From Bathymodiolus brooksi (lineage: Eukaryota; Mollusca; Bivalvia; Mytilida; Modiolidae), in contig OY804578.1 in the NCBI GenBank assembly GCA_963680875.1, positions 102,577,689 through 102,641,688 on the forward strand: 64,000 nucleotides of DNA. Direction: 5' to 3'. How positions within the stretch are numbered: position 1 is the stretch's first letter; every line of letters starts with the position of its first letter. The notes below the pieces were generated by a model. The model did not search any database and was not told the origin of the DNA. It saw nothing but the letters and a program-made list of their open reading frames with translations. Shown piece after piece: positions 47,701 to 61,019 of the stretch. Both the position numbers and the translations under genes were made by a program.

Positions 47701-48960
47701 CTTTTCTTTTGGCTATAGTCCTGTTTTTCCTTTGTTGGTTTACGGATTCTTACTTCTCCACTTGTATCTTCAATCTTTTCTTTTGGCTATAGTCCTGTCT
47801 GTCCTTTGTTGATTTACGGATTCTTACATCTCCTCTTGTATCTTCAAACTTTTCTTTTGGCTATTGTCCTGTGTGTCCTTTGTTGATTTACCGATTCTTA
47901 CTTCTCCTCTTGTATCTTCAAACTTTTCTTTTGGCTATTGTCCTGTCTGTCCTTTGTTGATTTACGACTTCTTACTTCTCCTCTTGTATCTTCAAACTTT
48001 TATTTTGGCTATATTCCTGTCTCTCAGTCGTTGATTTACGGATTCTTACTTCTCCTCTTTTATCTTCAAACTTTTCTTTTGGCTATTGTCCTATCTGTCC
48101 TTTGTTGATTTACGGCTTCTTACTTCTCCTCTTGTATCTTCAAATTTTCTTTTGGCTATTGTCCTGTCTGTCCTTTTTTGATTTACGGATTCTTACTTCT
48201 CCTCTTTTATCTTCAAACTTTTCTTTTGGCTATTGTCCTGTCTGTCCTTTGTTGATTTACGACTTCTTACTTCTCCTCTTGTATCTTCAAACTTTTCTTT
48301 TGGTTATAGTCCTATCTGTCCGTCGTTGATATACGGCTTCTTACTTCTCCTCTTGTATCTTCAAACTTTTCTTTTGGCCATAGTCCTGTCTGTCCTTTGT
48401 TGATTTACGGATTCTTACTTCTCCTCTTGTATCTTCAAACTTTTCTTTTGGCTATAGTCCAGTGTGTCCGTCGTTGATTTACGGCTTCTTACTTCTCCTC
48501 TTGTATCTTCAAGCTTTTCTTTTGGCTATTGTCCTGTCGCTCCTTTGTTGATTTACGGCTTCTTACTTCTCCTCTTGTATCTTCAAACTTTTCTTTTGAG
48601 CATAGTCCTATCTGTCCGTCGTTGATTTAAGGATTCTTACTTCTCCTCTTGTATCTTCAAACTTTTCTTTTGGCTATAGTCCTGTCTGTCCGTCGTTGAA
48701 TTACGGATTCTTACTTCTCCTCTTGTATCTTCAAACTTTTGTTTTGGCTATTGTCCTGTCTGTCAGTCGTTGATTTACGGTTTATTACTTCTCCTCTTGT
48801 ATCTTCAAACTTTTTTTGGCTATTGTCCTGTCTGTCCTTTATGAATTTACGGCTTCTTACTTCTCCTCTTGTATCTTCAAACTTTTCTTTTGGCTATTGT
48901 CCTGTGTGTCCTTTGTTTTATTTACGGCTTCTTAATTCTCCTCTTGTATCTTCAAACTTT
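44769..48960 (+). repeat. Satellite block copied from 27.7-32.1 kb type sequence
   Basis: At 44,769 the sequence switches from the 58.6-kb type to the 27.7-kb type. The offset to the earlier block is 17,083 at first (27749/44832), then 16,861 after three monomers are missing. It stays 16,861 from 29010/45871 to 31878/48739. Confidence 0.85.
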
Positions 48961-50390
48961 TCTTTTGGCTATAGTCCTATCTGTCCGTCGTTGATTTACG
49001 GTTTATTACTTCTCCTCTTGTATCTTCAAACTTTTTTTGGCTATTGTCCTGTCTGTCCTTTATGAATTTACGGCTTCTTACTTCTCCTCTTGTATCTTCA
49101 AACTTTTCTTTTGGCTATTGTCCTGTGTGTCCTTTGTTGATTTACGGCTTCTTAATTCTCCTCTTGTATCTTCAAACTTTTCTTTTGGCTATAGTCCTAT
49201 CTGTCCGTCGTTGATTTACGGCTTCTTACTTCTCCTCTTGTATCTTCAAACTTTTCATTTGGCTATAGTCCTGTCTGTCCTTTGTTGATTTACAGCTTCT
49301 TACTTCTCCTCTTGTATCTTCAAACTTTTCTTATGGCTATTGTCCTGTCTGTCCTTCGTTGATTTACGGATTCTTACTTCTCCTCTTGTATCTTCAAACT
49401 TTTCTTTTGGCTATAGTCCTGTTTTTCCTTTGTTGGTTTACGGATTCTTACTTCTCCACTTGTATCTTCAATCTTTTCTTTTGGCTATAGTCCTGTCTGT
49501 CCTTTGTTGATTTACGGATTCTTACATCTCCTCTTGTATCTTCAAACTTTTCTTTTGGCTATTGTCCTGTGTGTCCTTTGTTGATTTACCGATTCTTACT
49601 TCTCCTCTTGTATCTTCAAACTTTTCTTTTGGCTATTGTCCTGTCTGTCCTTTGTTGATTTACGACTTCTTACTTCTCCTCTTGTATCTTCAAACTTTTA
49701 TTTTGGCTATATTCCTGTCTCTCAGTCGTTGATTTACGGATTCTTACTTCTCCTCTTTTATCTTCAAACTTTTCTTTTGGCTATTGTCCTATCTGTCCTT
49801 TGTTGATTTACGGCTTCTTACTTCTCCTCTTGTATCTTCAAATTTTCTTTTGGCTATTGTCCTGTCTGTCCTTTTTTGATTTACGGATTCTTACTTCTCC
49901 TCTTTTATCTTCAAACTTTTCTTTTGGCTATTGTCCTGTCTGTCCTTTGTTGATTTACGACTTCTTACTTCTCCTCTTGTATCTTCAAACTTTTCTTTTG
50001 GTTATAGTCCTATCTGTCCGTCGTTGATATACGGCTTCTTACTTCTCCTCTTGTATCTTCAAACTTTTCTTTTGGCCATAGTCCTGTCTGTCCTTTGTTG
50101 ATTTACGGATTCTTACTTCTCCTCTTGTATCTTCAAACTTTTCTTTTGGCTATAGTCCAGTGTGTCCGTCGTTGATTTACGGCTTCTTACTTCTCCTCTT
50201 GTATCTTCAAGCTTTTCTTTTGGCTATTGTCCTGTCGCTCCTTTGTTGATTTACGGCTTCTTACTTCTCCTCTTGTATCTTCAAACTTTTCTTTTGAGCA
50301 TAGTCCTATCTGTCCGTCGTTGATTTAAGGATTCTTACTTCTCCTCTTGTATCTTCAAACTTTTCTTTTGGCTATAGTCCTGTCTGTCAG
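47339..50390 (+). repeat. 1,698-bp offset duplication inside the satellite
   Basis: 47339 matches 49037 and 48102 matches 49800 at offset 1,698 (about 23 monomers). The copy joins near 48,999, where a GTTTATTAC monomer follows a CTATCTGTCC one. Confidence 0.85.
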
Positions 50391-51180
50391 TCGTTGATTT
50401 ACGGTTTATTACTTCTCCTCTTGTATCTTCAAACTTTTTTTGGCTATTGTCCTGTCTGTCCTTTATGAATTTACGGCTTCTTACTTCTCCTCTTGTATCT
50501 TCAAACTTTTCTTTTGGCTATTGTCCTGTGTGTCCTTTGTTTTATTTACGGCTTCTTAATTCTCCTCTTGTATCTTCAAACTTTTCTTTTGGCTATAGTC
50601 CTATCTGTCCGTCGTTGATTTACGGCTTCTTACTTCTCCTCTTGTATCTTCAAACTTTTCATTTGGCTATAGTCCTGTCTGTCCTTTGTTGATTTACAGC
50701 TTCTTACTTCTCCTCTTGTATCTTCAAACTTTTCTTTTGGCTATTGTCCTGTCTGTCCTTCGTTGATTTACGGATTCTTACTTCTCCTCTTGTATCTTCA
50801 AACTTTTCTTTTGGCTATAGTCCTGTTGTTCCTTTGTTGGTTTACGGATTCTTACTTCTCCACTTGTATCTTCAATCTTTTCTTTTGGCTATAGTCCTGT
50901 CTGTCCTTTGTTGATTTACGGATTCTTACATCTCCTCTTGTATCTTCAAACTTTTCTTTTGGCTATTGTCCTGTCTGTCCTTTGTTGATTTACGACTTCT
51001 TACTTCTCCTCTTGTATCTTCAAACTTTTATTTTGGCTATATTCCTGTCTCTCAGTCGTTGATTTACGGATTCTTACTTCTCCTCTTGTATCTTCAAACT
51101 TTTCTTTTGGCTATTGTCCTGTCTGTCCTTTGTTGATTTACGGCTTCTTACTTCTCCTCTTGTATCTTCAAACTTTTCTT

Positions 51181-54100
51181 TTGGCTATTGTCCTGTCTGT
51201 CCTTCGTTGATTTACGGATTCTTACTTCTCCTCTTGTATCTTCAAACTTTTCTTTTGGCTATTGTCCTGTCTGTCCGTCGTTGATTTACGGTTTCTTACT
51301 TCTCCTCTTGTATCTTCAAACTTTTCTTTTGGCTATTGTCCTGTCTGTCCGTCGTTGATTTACGGCTTCTTACTTCTCCTCTTTGTATCTTCAAACTTTT
51401 CTTTTGGCTATAGTCCTGTCTGTCCGTCGTTGAATTACGGATTCTTACTTCTCCTCTTGTATCTTCAAACTTTTGTTTTGGCTATTGTCCTGTCTGTCAG
51501 TCGTTGATTTACGGTTTATTACTTCTCCTCTTGTATCTTCAAACTTTTTTTGGCTATTGTCCTGTCTGTCCTTTATGAATTTACGGCTTCTTACTTCTCC
51601 TCTTGTATCTTCAAACTTTTCTTTTGGCTATTGTCCTGTGTGTCCTTTGTTTTATTTACGGCTTCTTAATTCTCGTCTTGTATCTTCAAACTTTTCTTTT
51701 GGCGATAGTCCTATCTGTCCGTCGTTGATTTACGGCTTCTTACTTCTCCTCTTGTATCTTCAAACTTTTCATTTGGCTATAGTCCTGTCTGTCCTTTGTT
51801 GATTTACAGCTTCTTACTTCTCCTCTTGTATCTTCAAACTTTTCTTTTGGCTATTGTCCTGTCTGTCCTTCGTTGATTTAGGGATTCTTACTTCTCCTCT
51901 TGTATCTTCAAACTTTTCTTTTGGCTATAGTCCTGTTGTTCCTTTGTTGGTTTACGGATTCTTACTTCTCCACTTGTATCTTCAATCTTTTCTTTTGGCT
52001 ATAGTCCTGTCTGTCCTTTGTTGATTTACGGATTCTTACATCTCCTCTTGTATCTTCAAACTTTTCTTTTGGCTATTGTCCTGTCTGTCCTTTGTTGATT
52101 TACCGATTCTTACTTCTCCTCTTGTATCTTCAAACTTTTCTTTTGGCTATTGTCCTGTCTGTCCTTTGTTGATTTACGACTTCTTACTTCTCCTCTTGTA
52201 TCTTCAAACTTTTATTTTGGCTATATTCCTGTCTCTCAGTCGTTGATTTAAGGATTCTTACTTCTCCTCTTGTATCTTCAAACTTTTCTTTTGGCTATTG
52301 TCCTGTCTGTCCTTTGTTGATTTACGGCTTCTTACTTCTCCTCTTGTATCTTCAAACTTTTCTTTTGGCTACAGTCCTATCTGTCCATCGTTGATTTACG
52401 GATTCTTACTTCTCCTCTTGTATCTTCAAACTTTTCTTTTGGCTATTGTCCTGTCTGTCCTTCGTTGATTTACGGATTCTTACTTCTCCTCTTGTATCTT
52501 CAAACTTTTCTTTTGGCTATTGTCCTGTCTGTCCGTCGTTGATTTACGGTTTCTTACTTCTCCTCTTGTATCTTCAAACTTTTCTTTTGGCTATTGTCCT
52601 GTCTGTCCGTCGTTGATTTACGGCTTCTTACTTCTCCTCTTTGTATCTTCAAACTTTTCTTTTGGCTATTGTCCTGTCTGTCCGTCGTTGATTTATGGCT
52701 TCTTACTTCTCCTCTTGTATCTTCAAATTTTCTTTTGGCTATTTTCCTGTCTGTCCGTTGTTGATTTACGGATTCTTAGTTCTCCTCTTGTATCTTCAAA
52801 CTTTTCTTTTGGCTATTGCCCTGTCTGTCCTTTGTTGATTTACGGATTCTTATTTCTCCTCGTGTATCTTCAAACTTTTATTTTGGCTAAAGTCCTGTCT
52901 GTCCGTCGTTGATTTACGGATTCTTACTTCTCCTCTTGTATCTTCAAACTTTTCTTTTGGCTATTGTCCTGTCTGTCCTTTGTTACAGTGACAGCCGGAA
53001 CCTTTGAACCGTAATGAGAGCGTGAGGTTTGGCGCCTTAAAATCTGATTCAACCCACCATTTCTTTAGAAATGCCTGTACCAAGTCAGGGTCATTACGGT
53101 TTTCACAGTTTTCCGGTTGTTGACTGATTTTGTCTGTTTATATAATTATGAGTTTTGACTTTCCCCTTGTAAGATTGTTCGGAGTTCGGTAATTTTGTTA
53201 TTACCCTTATTGTTGATTTACGGCTTCTTACTTCTCCTCTTGTATCTTCAAACTTTTCTTTTGGCTATTGTCCTGTCTGTCCTTTGTTGATTTACGGCTT
53301 CTTATTTCTCCTCTTGTATCTTCAAACTTTTCTTTTGGCTATTGTCCTGTCTGTCCTCTGTTGATTTACGCCTTCTTACTTCTCCTCTTGTATCTTTAAA
53401 CTTTTCTGCTGGCTATAGTCCTGTCTGTCCGTCGTTGATTTACGGATTCTTACTTCTCCTCTTGTATCTTCAAACTTTTCTTTTGGCTATTGTCCTGTTT
53501 GTCCTTTGTTGATTTACGGCTTCTTACTTCTCCTCTTGTATCTTCAAACATTTCTTTTCGCTATTGTCCTGTCTGTCCGTCGTTGATTTACGGCTTCTTA
53601 CTTCTCCTCTTGTATCTTCTAACTTTTCTTTTCGCTATTGTCCTGTCTGTCCGTCGTTGATTTACGGCTTCTTACTTCTCCTCTTGTATCTTCTAACTTT
53701 TCTTTTGGCTATTGTCCTGTCTGTCCTGTGTTGATTTACGCTTCTTACTTCTCCTCTTGTATCTTCAAACTTTTCATTTGGCTATTGTCCTGTCTGTCCT
53801 TTGTTGATTTACGGCTTCTTACTTCTCCTCTTGTATCTTCAAACTTTTCTTTTAGCTATTGTCCTGTCTGTCCGTCGTTGATTTACGGCTTCTTACTTCT
53901 CCTCTTGTATCTTCTAACTTTTCTTTTGGCTATTGTCCTGTCTGTCCTTTGTTGATTTACGGCTTCTTACTTCTCATGTTGTATCTTCAAACTTTTCTTT
54001 TGGCTATTGTCCTGTCTGTCCTTTGTTGATTTACGGCTTCTTACTTCTCCTCTTGTATCTTCAAACTTTTCTTTTGGCTATTGTCCTGTCTGTCCTTTTT

Positions 54101-57100
54101 TGATTTACGGATTCTTACTTCTCCTCTTGTATCTTCAAACTTTTCTTTTGGCTATTGTCCTGTTTGTCCTTTGTTGATTTACGGATTCTTACTTCTCCTC
54201 TTGTATCTTCAAACTTTTCTTTTGGTTATAGTCCTATCTGTCCGTCGTTGATTTACGGATTCTTACTTCTCCTCTTGTATCTTCAAACTTTTCTTTTGGC
54301 TATTGTCCTGTCTGTCCTTTGTTGATTTACGGCTTCTTACTTCTCCTCTTGTATCTTCAAACTTTTCTTTTGGCTATAGTCCAGTCTGTCCGTCGTTGAT
54401 TTACGGCTTCTTACTTCTCCTCTTGTATCTTCAAGCTTTTCTTTTGGCTATTGCCCTGTCTGTCCTTTGTTGATTTACGGCTTCTTACTTCTCCTCTTGT
54501 ATCTTCAAACTTTTCTTTTGGCTATAGTCCTATCTGTCCGTCGTTGATTTAAGGATTCTTACTTCTCCTCTTGTATCTTCAAACTTTTCTTTTGGCTATA
54601 ATCCTGTCTGTCCGTCGTTGAATTACGAATTCTTACTTCTCCTCTTGTATCTTCAAACTTTTGTTTTGGCTATTGTCCTGTCTGTCAGTCGTTGATTTAC
54701 GGTTTATTACTTCTCCTCTTGTATTTTCAAACTTTTTTTTGGCTATTGTCCTGTCTGTTCTTTATGGATTTACGGCTTCTTACTTCTCCTATTGTATCTT
54801 CAAACTTTTCTTTTGGCTATTGTCCTGTCTGTCCTTTGTTGATTTACGGCTTCTTACTTCTCCTCTTGTATCTTCAAACTTTTCTTTTGGCGATAGTCCT
54901 ATCTGTCCGTCGTTGATTTACGGCTTCTTACTTCTCCTCTTGTATCTTCAAACTTTTCTTTTGGCTATAGTCCTGTCTGTCCTTTGTTGATTTACAGCTT
55001 CTTACTTCTCCTCTTGTATCTTCAAACTTTTCTTTTGGCTATTGTCCTGTCTGTCCCTCGTTGATTTACGGATTCTTACTTCTCCTCTTGTATCTTCAAA
55101 CTTTTCTTTTGGCTATAGTCCTGTTTGTCCTTTGTTGGTTTACGGATTCTTACTTCTCCACTTGTATCTTCAATCTTTTCTTTTGGCTATAGTCCTGTCT
55201 GTCCGTCGTTGATTTACGGATTCTTACTTCTCCTCTTGTATCTTCAAACTTTTCTTTTGGCTATTGTCCTGTCTGTCCTTTGTTGACTTACGGATTCTTA
55301 CTTCTCCTCTTGTATCTTCAAACTTTTCTTTTGGCTATTGTCCTGTCTGTCCTTTGTTGATTTACGGCTTCTTACTTCTCCTCTTGTATCTTCAAACTTT
55401 TATTTTGGCTATAGTCCTGTCTGTCCGTCGTTGATTTACGGATTCTTACTTCTCCTCTTGTATCTTCAAACTTTTCTTTTGGCTATTGTCCTCTCTGTCC
55501 TTTGTTGATTTACGGATTCTTACTTCTCCTCTTGTATCCTCAAACTTTTCTTTTGGCTATAGTCCTGTCTGTCCTTTGTTGATTTACGCTTCTTACTTCT
55601 CCTCTTGTATCTTCAAACTTTTATTTTGGCTATATTCCTGTCTGTCAGTCGTTGATTTACGGATTCTTACTTCTCCTCTTGTATCTTCAAACTTTTCTTT
55701 TGGCTATTGTCCTGTCTGTCCTTTGTTGATTTACGGCTTCTTACTTCTCCTCTTGTATCTTCAAACTTTTCTTTTGGCTACAGTCCTATCTGTCCGTCGT
55801 TGATTTACGGAATTTTACTTCTCCTCTTGTATCTTCAAACTTTTCTTTTGGCTATTGTCCTGTCTGTCCTTTGTTGATTTACGGATTCTTACTTCTCCTC
55901 TTGTATCTTTAAACTTTTCTTTTGGTTATAGTCCTATCTGTCCGTCGTTGATTTACGGCTTCTTACTTCTCCTCTTGTATCTTCAAACTTTTCTTTTGGC
56001 ATTAGTCCTGTCTGTCCTTTGTTGATTTACGGATTCTTACTTCTCCTCTTGTATCTTCAAACTTTTCTTTTGGCTATTATCCTGTCTGTCCTTTGTTGAT
56101 TTACGGCTTCTTACTTCTCCTCTTGTATCTTCAAACTTTTCTTTTGGCTATAGTCCAGTCTCTCCGTCGTTGATTTACGGCTTCTTACTTCTCCTCTTGT
56201 ATCTTCAAGCTTTTCTTTTGGCTATTGCCCTGTCTGTCCTTTGTTGATTTACGGCTTCTTACTTCTCCTCTTGTATCTTCAAACTTTTCTTTTGGGCATA
56301 GTCCTATCTGTCCGTCGTTGATTTAAGGATTCTTACTTCTCCTCTTGTATCTTCAAACTTTTCTTTTGGCTATAGTCCTGTCTGTCCGTCGTTGAATTAC
56401 GGATTCTTACTTCTCCTCTTGTATCTTCAAACTTTTGTTTTGGCCATTGTCCTGTCTGTCCTTTGTTGATTTACGGCTTCTTACTTCTCCTCTTGTATCT
56501 TCAAACTTTTCTTTTGGCTATAGTCCTATCTGTCCGTCGTTGATTTACGGCTTCTTACTTCTCCTCTTGTATCTTCAAACTTTTCTTTTGGCTATAGTCC
56601 TGTCTTTCCTTTGTTGATTTACAGCTTCTTACTTCTCGTCTTGTATCTTCAAACTTTTCTTTTGGCTATTGTCCTGTCTGTCCTTCGTTGATTTACGGAT
56701 TCTTACTTCTCCTCTTGTATCTTCAAACTTTTCTTTTGGCTATAGTCCTGTTTGTCCTTTGTTGGTTTACGGATTCTTACTTCTTCACTTGTATCTTCAA
56801 TCTTTTCTTTTGGCTATAGTCCTGTCTGTCCGTCGTTGATTTACGGATTCTTACTTCTCCTCTTGTATCTTCAAACTTTTCTTTTGGCTATTGTCCTGTC
56901 TGTCCGTTGTTGATTTACGGATTCTTACTTCTCCTCTTGTATCTTCAAACTTTTCTTTTGGCAATTGTCCTGTCTGTCCTTTGTTGATTTACGGCTTCTT
57001 ACTTCTCCTCTTGTATCTTCAAACTTTTATTTTGGCTATAGTCCTGTCTGTCCGTCGTTGATTTACGGATTCTTACTTCTCCTCTTGTATCTTCAAACTT

Positions 57101-58670
57101 TTCTTTTGGCTATTGTCCTGTCTGTCCTTTGTTGATTTACGGATTCTTACTTCTCCTCTTGTATCCTCAAACTTTTCTTTTGGCTATTGTCCTGTCTGTC
57201 CTTTGTTGATTTACGCTTCTTACTTCTCCTCTTGTATCTTCAAACTTTTATTTTGGCTATATTCCTGTCTGTCAGTCGTTGATTTACGGATTCTTACATC
57301 TCCTCTTGTATCTTCAAACTTTTCTTTTGGCTATTGTCCTGTCTGTCCTTTGTTGATTTACGGCTTCTTACTTCTCCTCTTGTATCTTCAAACTTTTCTT
57401 TTGGCTACAGTTCTATCTGCCCGTCGTTCATTTACGAATTCTTACTTCTCCTCTTGTATCTTCAAACTTTTCTTTTGGCTATAGTCCTGTCTGTCCTTTG
57501 TTGATTTACGGCTTCTTACTTCTCCTCTTGTATCTTCAAACTTTTATTTTGGCTATAGTCCTGTCTGTCCGTCGTTGATTTACGGATTCTTACTTCTCCT
57601 CTTGTATCTTCAAACTTTTCTTTTGGCTATTGTCCTGTCTGTCCTTTGTTGATTTACGGATTATTACTTCTCCTCTTGTATCTTCAAACTTTTCTTTTGG
57701 CTATAGTCCTGTCTGTCCTTTGTTGATTTACGCTTCTTACTTCTCCTCTTGTATCTTCAAACTTTTATTTTGGCTATATTCCTGTCTGTCAGTCGTTGAT
57801 TTACGGATTCTTACTTCTCCTCTTGTATCTTCAAACTTTTCTTTTGGCTATTGTCCTGTCTGTCCTTTGTTGATTTACGGCTTCTTACTTCTCCTCTTGT
57901 ATCTTCAAACTTTTCTTTTGGCTACAGTCCTATCTGTCCGTCGTTGATTTACGGAATTTTACTTCTCCTCTTGTATCTTCAAACTTTTCTTTTGGCTATA
58001 GTCCTATCTGTCCGTCGTTGATTTACGGCTTCTTACTTCTCCTCTTGTATCTTCAAACTTTTCTTTTGGCATTAGTCCTGTCTGTCCTTTGTTGATTTAC
58101 GGATTCTTACTTCTCCTCTTGTATCTTCAAACTTGTCTTTTGGCTATTATCCTGTCTGTCCTTTGTTGATTTACGGCTTCTTACTTCTCCTCTTGTATCT
58201 TCAAACTTTTCTTTTGGCAATAGTCCAGTCTCTCCGTCGTTGATTTACGGCTTCTTACTTCTCCTCTTGTATCTTCAAGCTTTTCTTTTGGCTATTGCCC
58301 TGTCTGTCCTTTGTTGATTTACGGCTTCTTACTTCTCCTCTTGTATCTTCAAACTTTTCTTTTGGCTATAGTCCTATCTGTCCGTCGTTGATTTAAGGAT
58401 TCTTACTTCTCCTCTTGTATCTTCAAACTTTTCTTTTGGCTATAGTCCTGTCTGTCCGTCATTGAATTACGGATTCTTACTTCTCCTCTTGTATCTTCAA
58501 ACTTTTATTTTGGCTATTGTCCTGTCTGTCAGTCGTTGATTTACGGTTTATTACTTCTCCTCTTGTATCTTCAATCTTTTTTTTGGCTATTGTCCTGTTT
58601 GTCCTTTATGGATTTACGGCTTCTTACTTCTCCTATTGTATCTTCAAACTTTTCTTTTGGCTATTGTCCT
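51181..58670 (+). repeat. 7.5-kb satellite block, copy 2 of the 13,901-bp-spaced pair
   Basis: Second copy of 37,280-44,769. Upstream of 51.18 kb, homology to 36.8 kb continues at offset 14,049, with two monomers missing here. Confidence 0.9.
52985..53209. mobile_element. 225-bp non-satellite insert, copy 2
   Basis: Same sequence and same insertion point within the monomer as 39084-39308, exactly 13,901 bp further on. It is therefore a passenger of the block duplication and not a second insertion. Confidence 0.85.
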
Positions 58671-61019
58671 GTCTGTCCTTTGTTGATTTACGGCTTCTTA
58701 CTTCTCCTCTTGTATCTTCAAACTTTTCTTTTGGCTATAGTCCTATCTGTCCGTCGTTGATTTACGGCTTCTTACTTCTCCTCTTGTATCTTCAAACTTT
58801 TCTTTTGGCTATAGTCCTGTCTTTCCTTTGTTGATTTACAGCTTCTTACTTCTCGTCTTGTATCTTCAAACTTTTCTTTTGGCTATTGTCCTGTCTGTCC
58901 TTCGTTGATTTACGGATTCTTACTTCTCCTCTTGTATCTTCAAACTTTTCGTTTGGCTATAGTCCTGTTTGTCCTTTGTTGGTTTACGGATTCTTACTTC
59001 TTCACTTGTATCTTCAATCTTTTCTTTTGGCTATAGTCCTGTCTGTCCGTCGTTGATTTACGGATTCTTACTTCTCCTCTTGTATCTTCAAACTTTTCTT
59101 TTGGCTATTGTCCTGTCTGTCCGTTGTTGATTTACGGATTCTTACTTCTCCTCTTGTATCTTCAAACTTTTCTTTTGGCTATTGTCCTGTCTGTCCTTTG
59201 TTGATTTACGGCTTCTTACTTCTCCTCTTGTATCTTCAAACTTTTATTTTGGCTATAGTCCTGTCTGTCCGTCGTTGATTTACGGATTCTTACTTCTTCT
59301 CTTGTATCTTCAAACTTTTCTTTTGGCTATTGTCCTGTCTGTCCTTTATTGATTTACGGATTCTTACTTCTCCTCTTGTATCCTCAAACTTTTCTTTTGG
59401 CTATTGTCCTGTCTGTCCTTTGTTGATTTACGCTTCTTACTTCTCCTCTTGTATCTTCAAACTTTTATTTTGGCTATATTCCTGTCTGTCAGTCGTTGAT
59501 TTACGGATTCTTACATCTCCTCTTGTATCTTCAAACTTTTCTTTTGGCTATTGTCCTGTCTGTCCTTTGTTGATTTACGGCTTCTTACTTCTCCTCTTGT
59601 ATCTTCAAACTTTTCTTTTGGCTACAGTCCTGTCTGTCCGTCGTTGATTTACGAATTCTTACTTCTCCTCTTGTATCTTCAAACTTTTCTTTTGGCTATT
59701 GTCCTGTCTGTCCGTCGTTGATTTACGGTTTCTTACTTCTCCTCTTGTATCTTCAAACTTGTCTTTTGGCTATTGTCCTGTCTGTCCTTTGTTGATTTAC
59801 GGCTTCTTACTTCTCCTCTTGTATCTTCAAACTTTTCTTTTGGCTATTTTCCTGTCTGTCCTTTGTTCATTTACGGATTCTTACTTCTCCTCTTGTATCT
59901 TCAAATTTTCTTTTGGCTATTGTCCTGTCTGTCCGTTGTTGATTTACGGATTCTTAGTTTTCTTCTTGTATCTTCAAACTTTTCTTTAGGCTATTGCCCT
60001 GTCTGTCCTTTGTTGATTTACGGATTCTTATTTCTCCTCGTGTATCTTCAAACTTTTATTTTGGCTATTGTCCTGTCTGTCCGTCGTTGATTTACCTATT
60101 CTTACTTCTCCTCTTGTATCTTCAAACTTTTCTTTTGGCTATTGTCCTGTCTGTCCTTTGTTGATTTACGGCTTCTTACTTCTCCTCTTGTATCTTCAAA
60201 CTTTTCTTTTGGCTATTGTCCTGTCTGTCCTTTGTTGATTTACGGCTTCTTACTTCTCCTCTTGTATCTTCAAACTTTTCTTTTGGCTATTGTCCTGTCT
60301 GTCCTCTTTTGATTTACGCCTTCTTACTTCTCCTCTTGTATCTTTAAACTTTTCTGCTGGCTATTGTCCTGTCTGTCCGTCGTTGATTTACGATTCTTAC
60401 TTCTCCCCTTGTATCTTCAAACTTTTCTTTTGGCTATTGTCCTGTTTGTCCTTTGTTGATTTACGGCTTCTTACTTCTCCTCTTGTATCTTCAAACTTTT
60501 CTTTTCGCTATTGTCCTGTCTGTCCTGTGTTGATTTACGCTTCTTACTTCTCCTCTTGTATCTTCAAACTTTTCATTTGGCTATTGTCCTGTCTGTCCTT
60601 TGTTGATTTACGGCTTCTTACTTCTCCTCTTGTATCTTCTAACTTTTCTTTTGGCTATTGTCCTGTCTGTCCTTTGTTGATTTACGGCTTCTTACTTCTC
60701 CTCTTGTATCTTCAAACTTTTCTTTTGGCTATTGTCCCGTCTGTCCTTTGTTGATTTACGGCTTCTTACTTCTCCTCTTGTATCTTCAAACTTTTCTTTT
60801 GGCTATTGTCCGGTCTGTCCTTTTTTGATTTACGGATTCTTACTTCTCCTCTTGTATCTTCAAACTTTTCTTTTGGCTATTGTCCTGTTTGTCCTTTGTT
60901 GATTTACGGATTCTTACTTCTCCTCTTGTATCTTCAAACTTTTCTTTTGGCTATTGTCCTGTCTGTCCTTTGTTGATTTACGGCTTCTTACTTCTCCTCT
61001 TGTATCTTCAAACTTTTCT

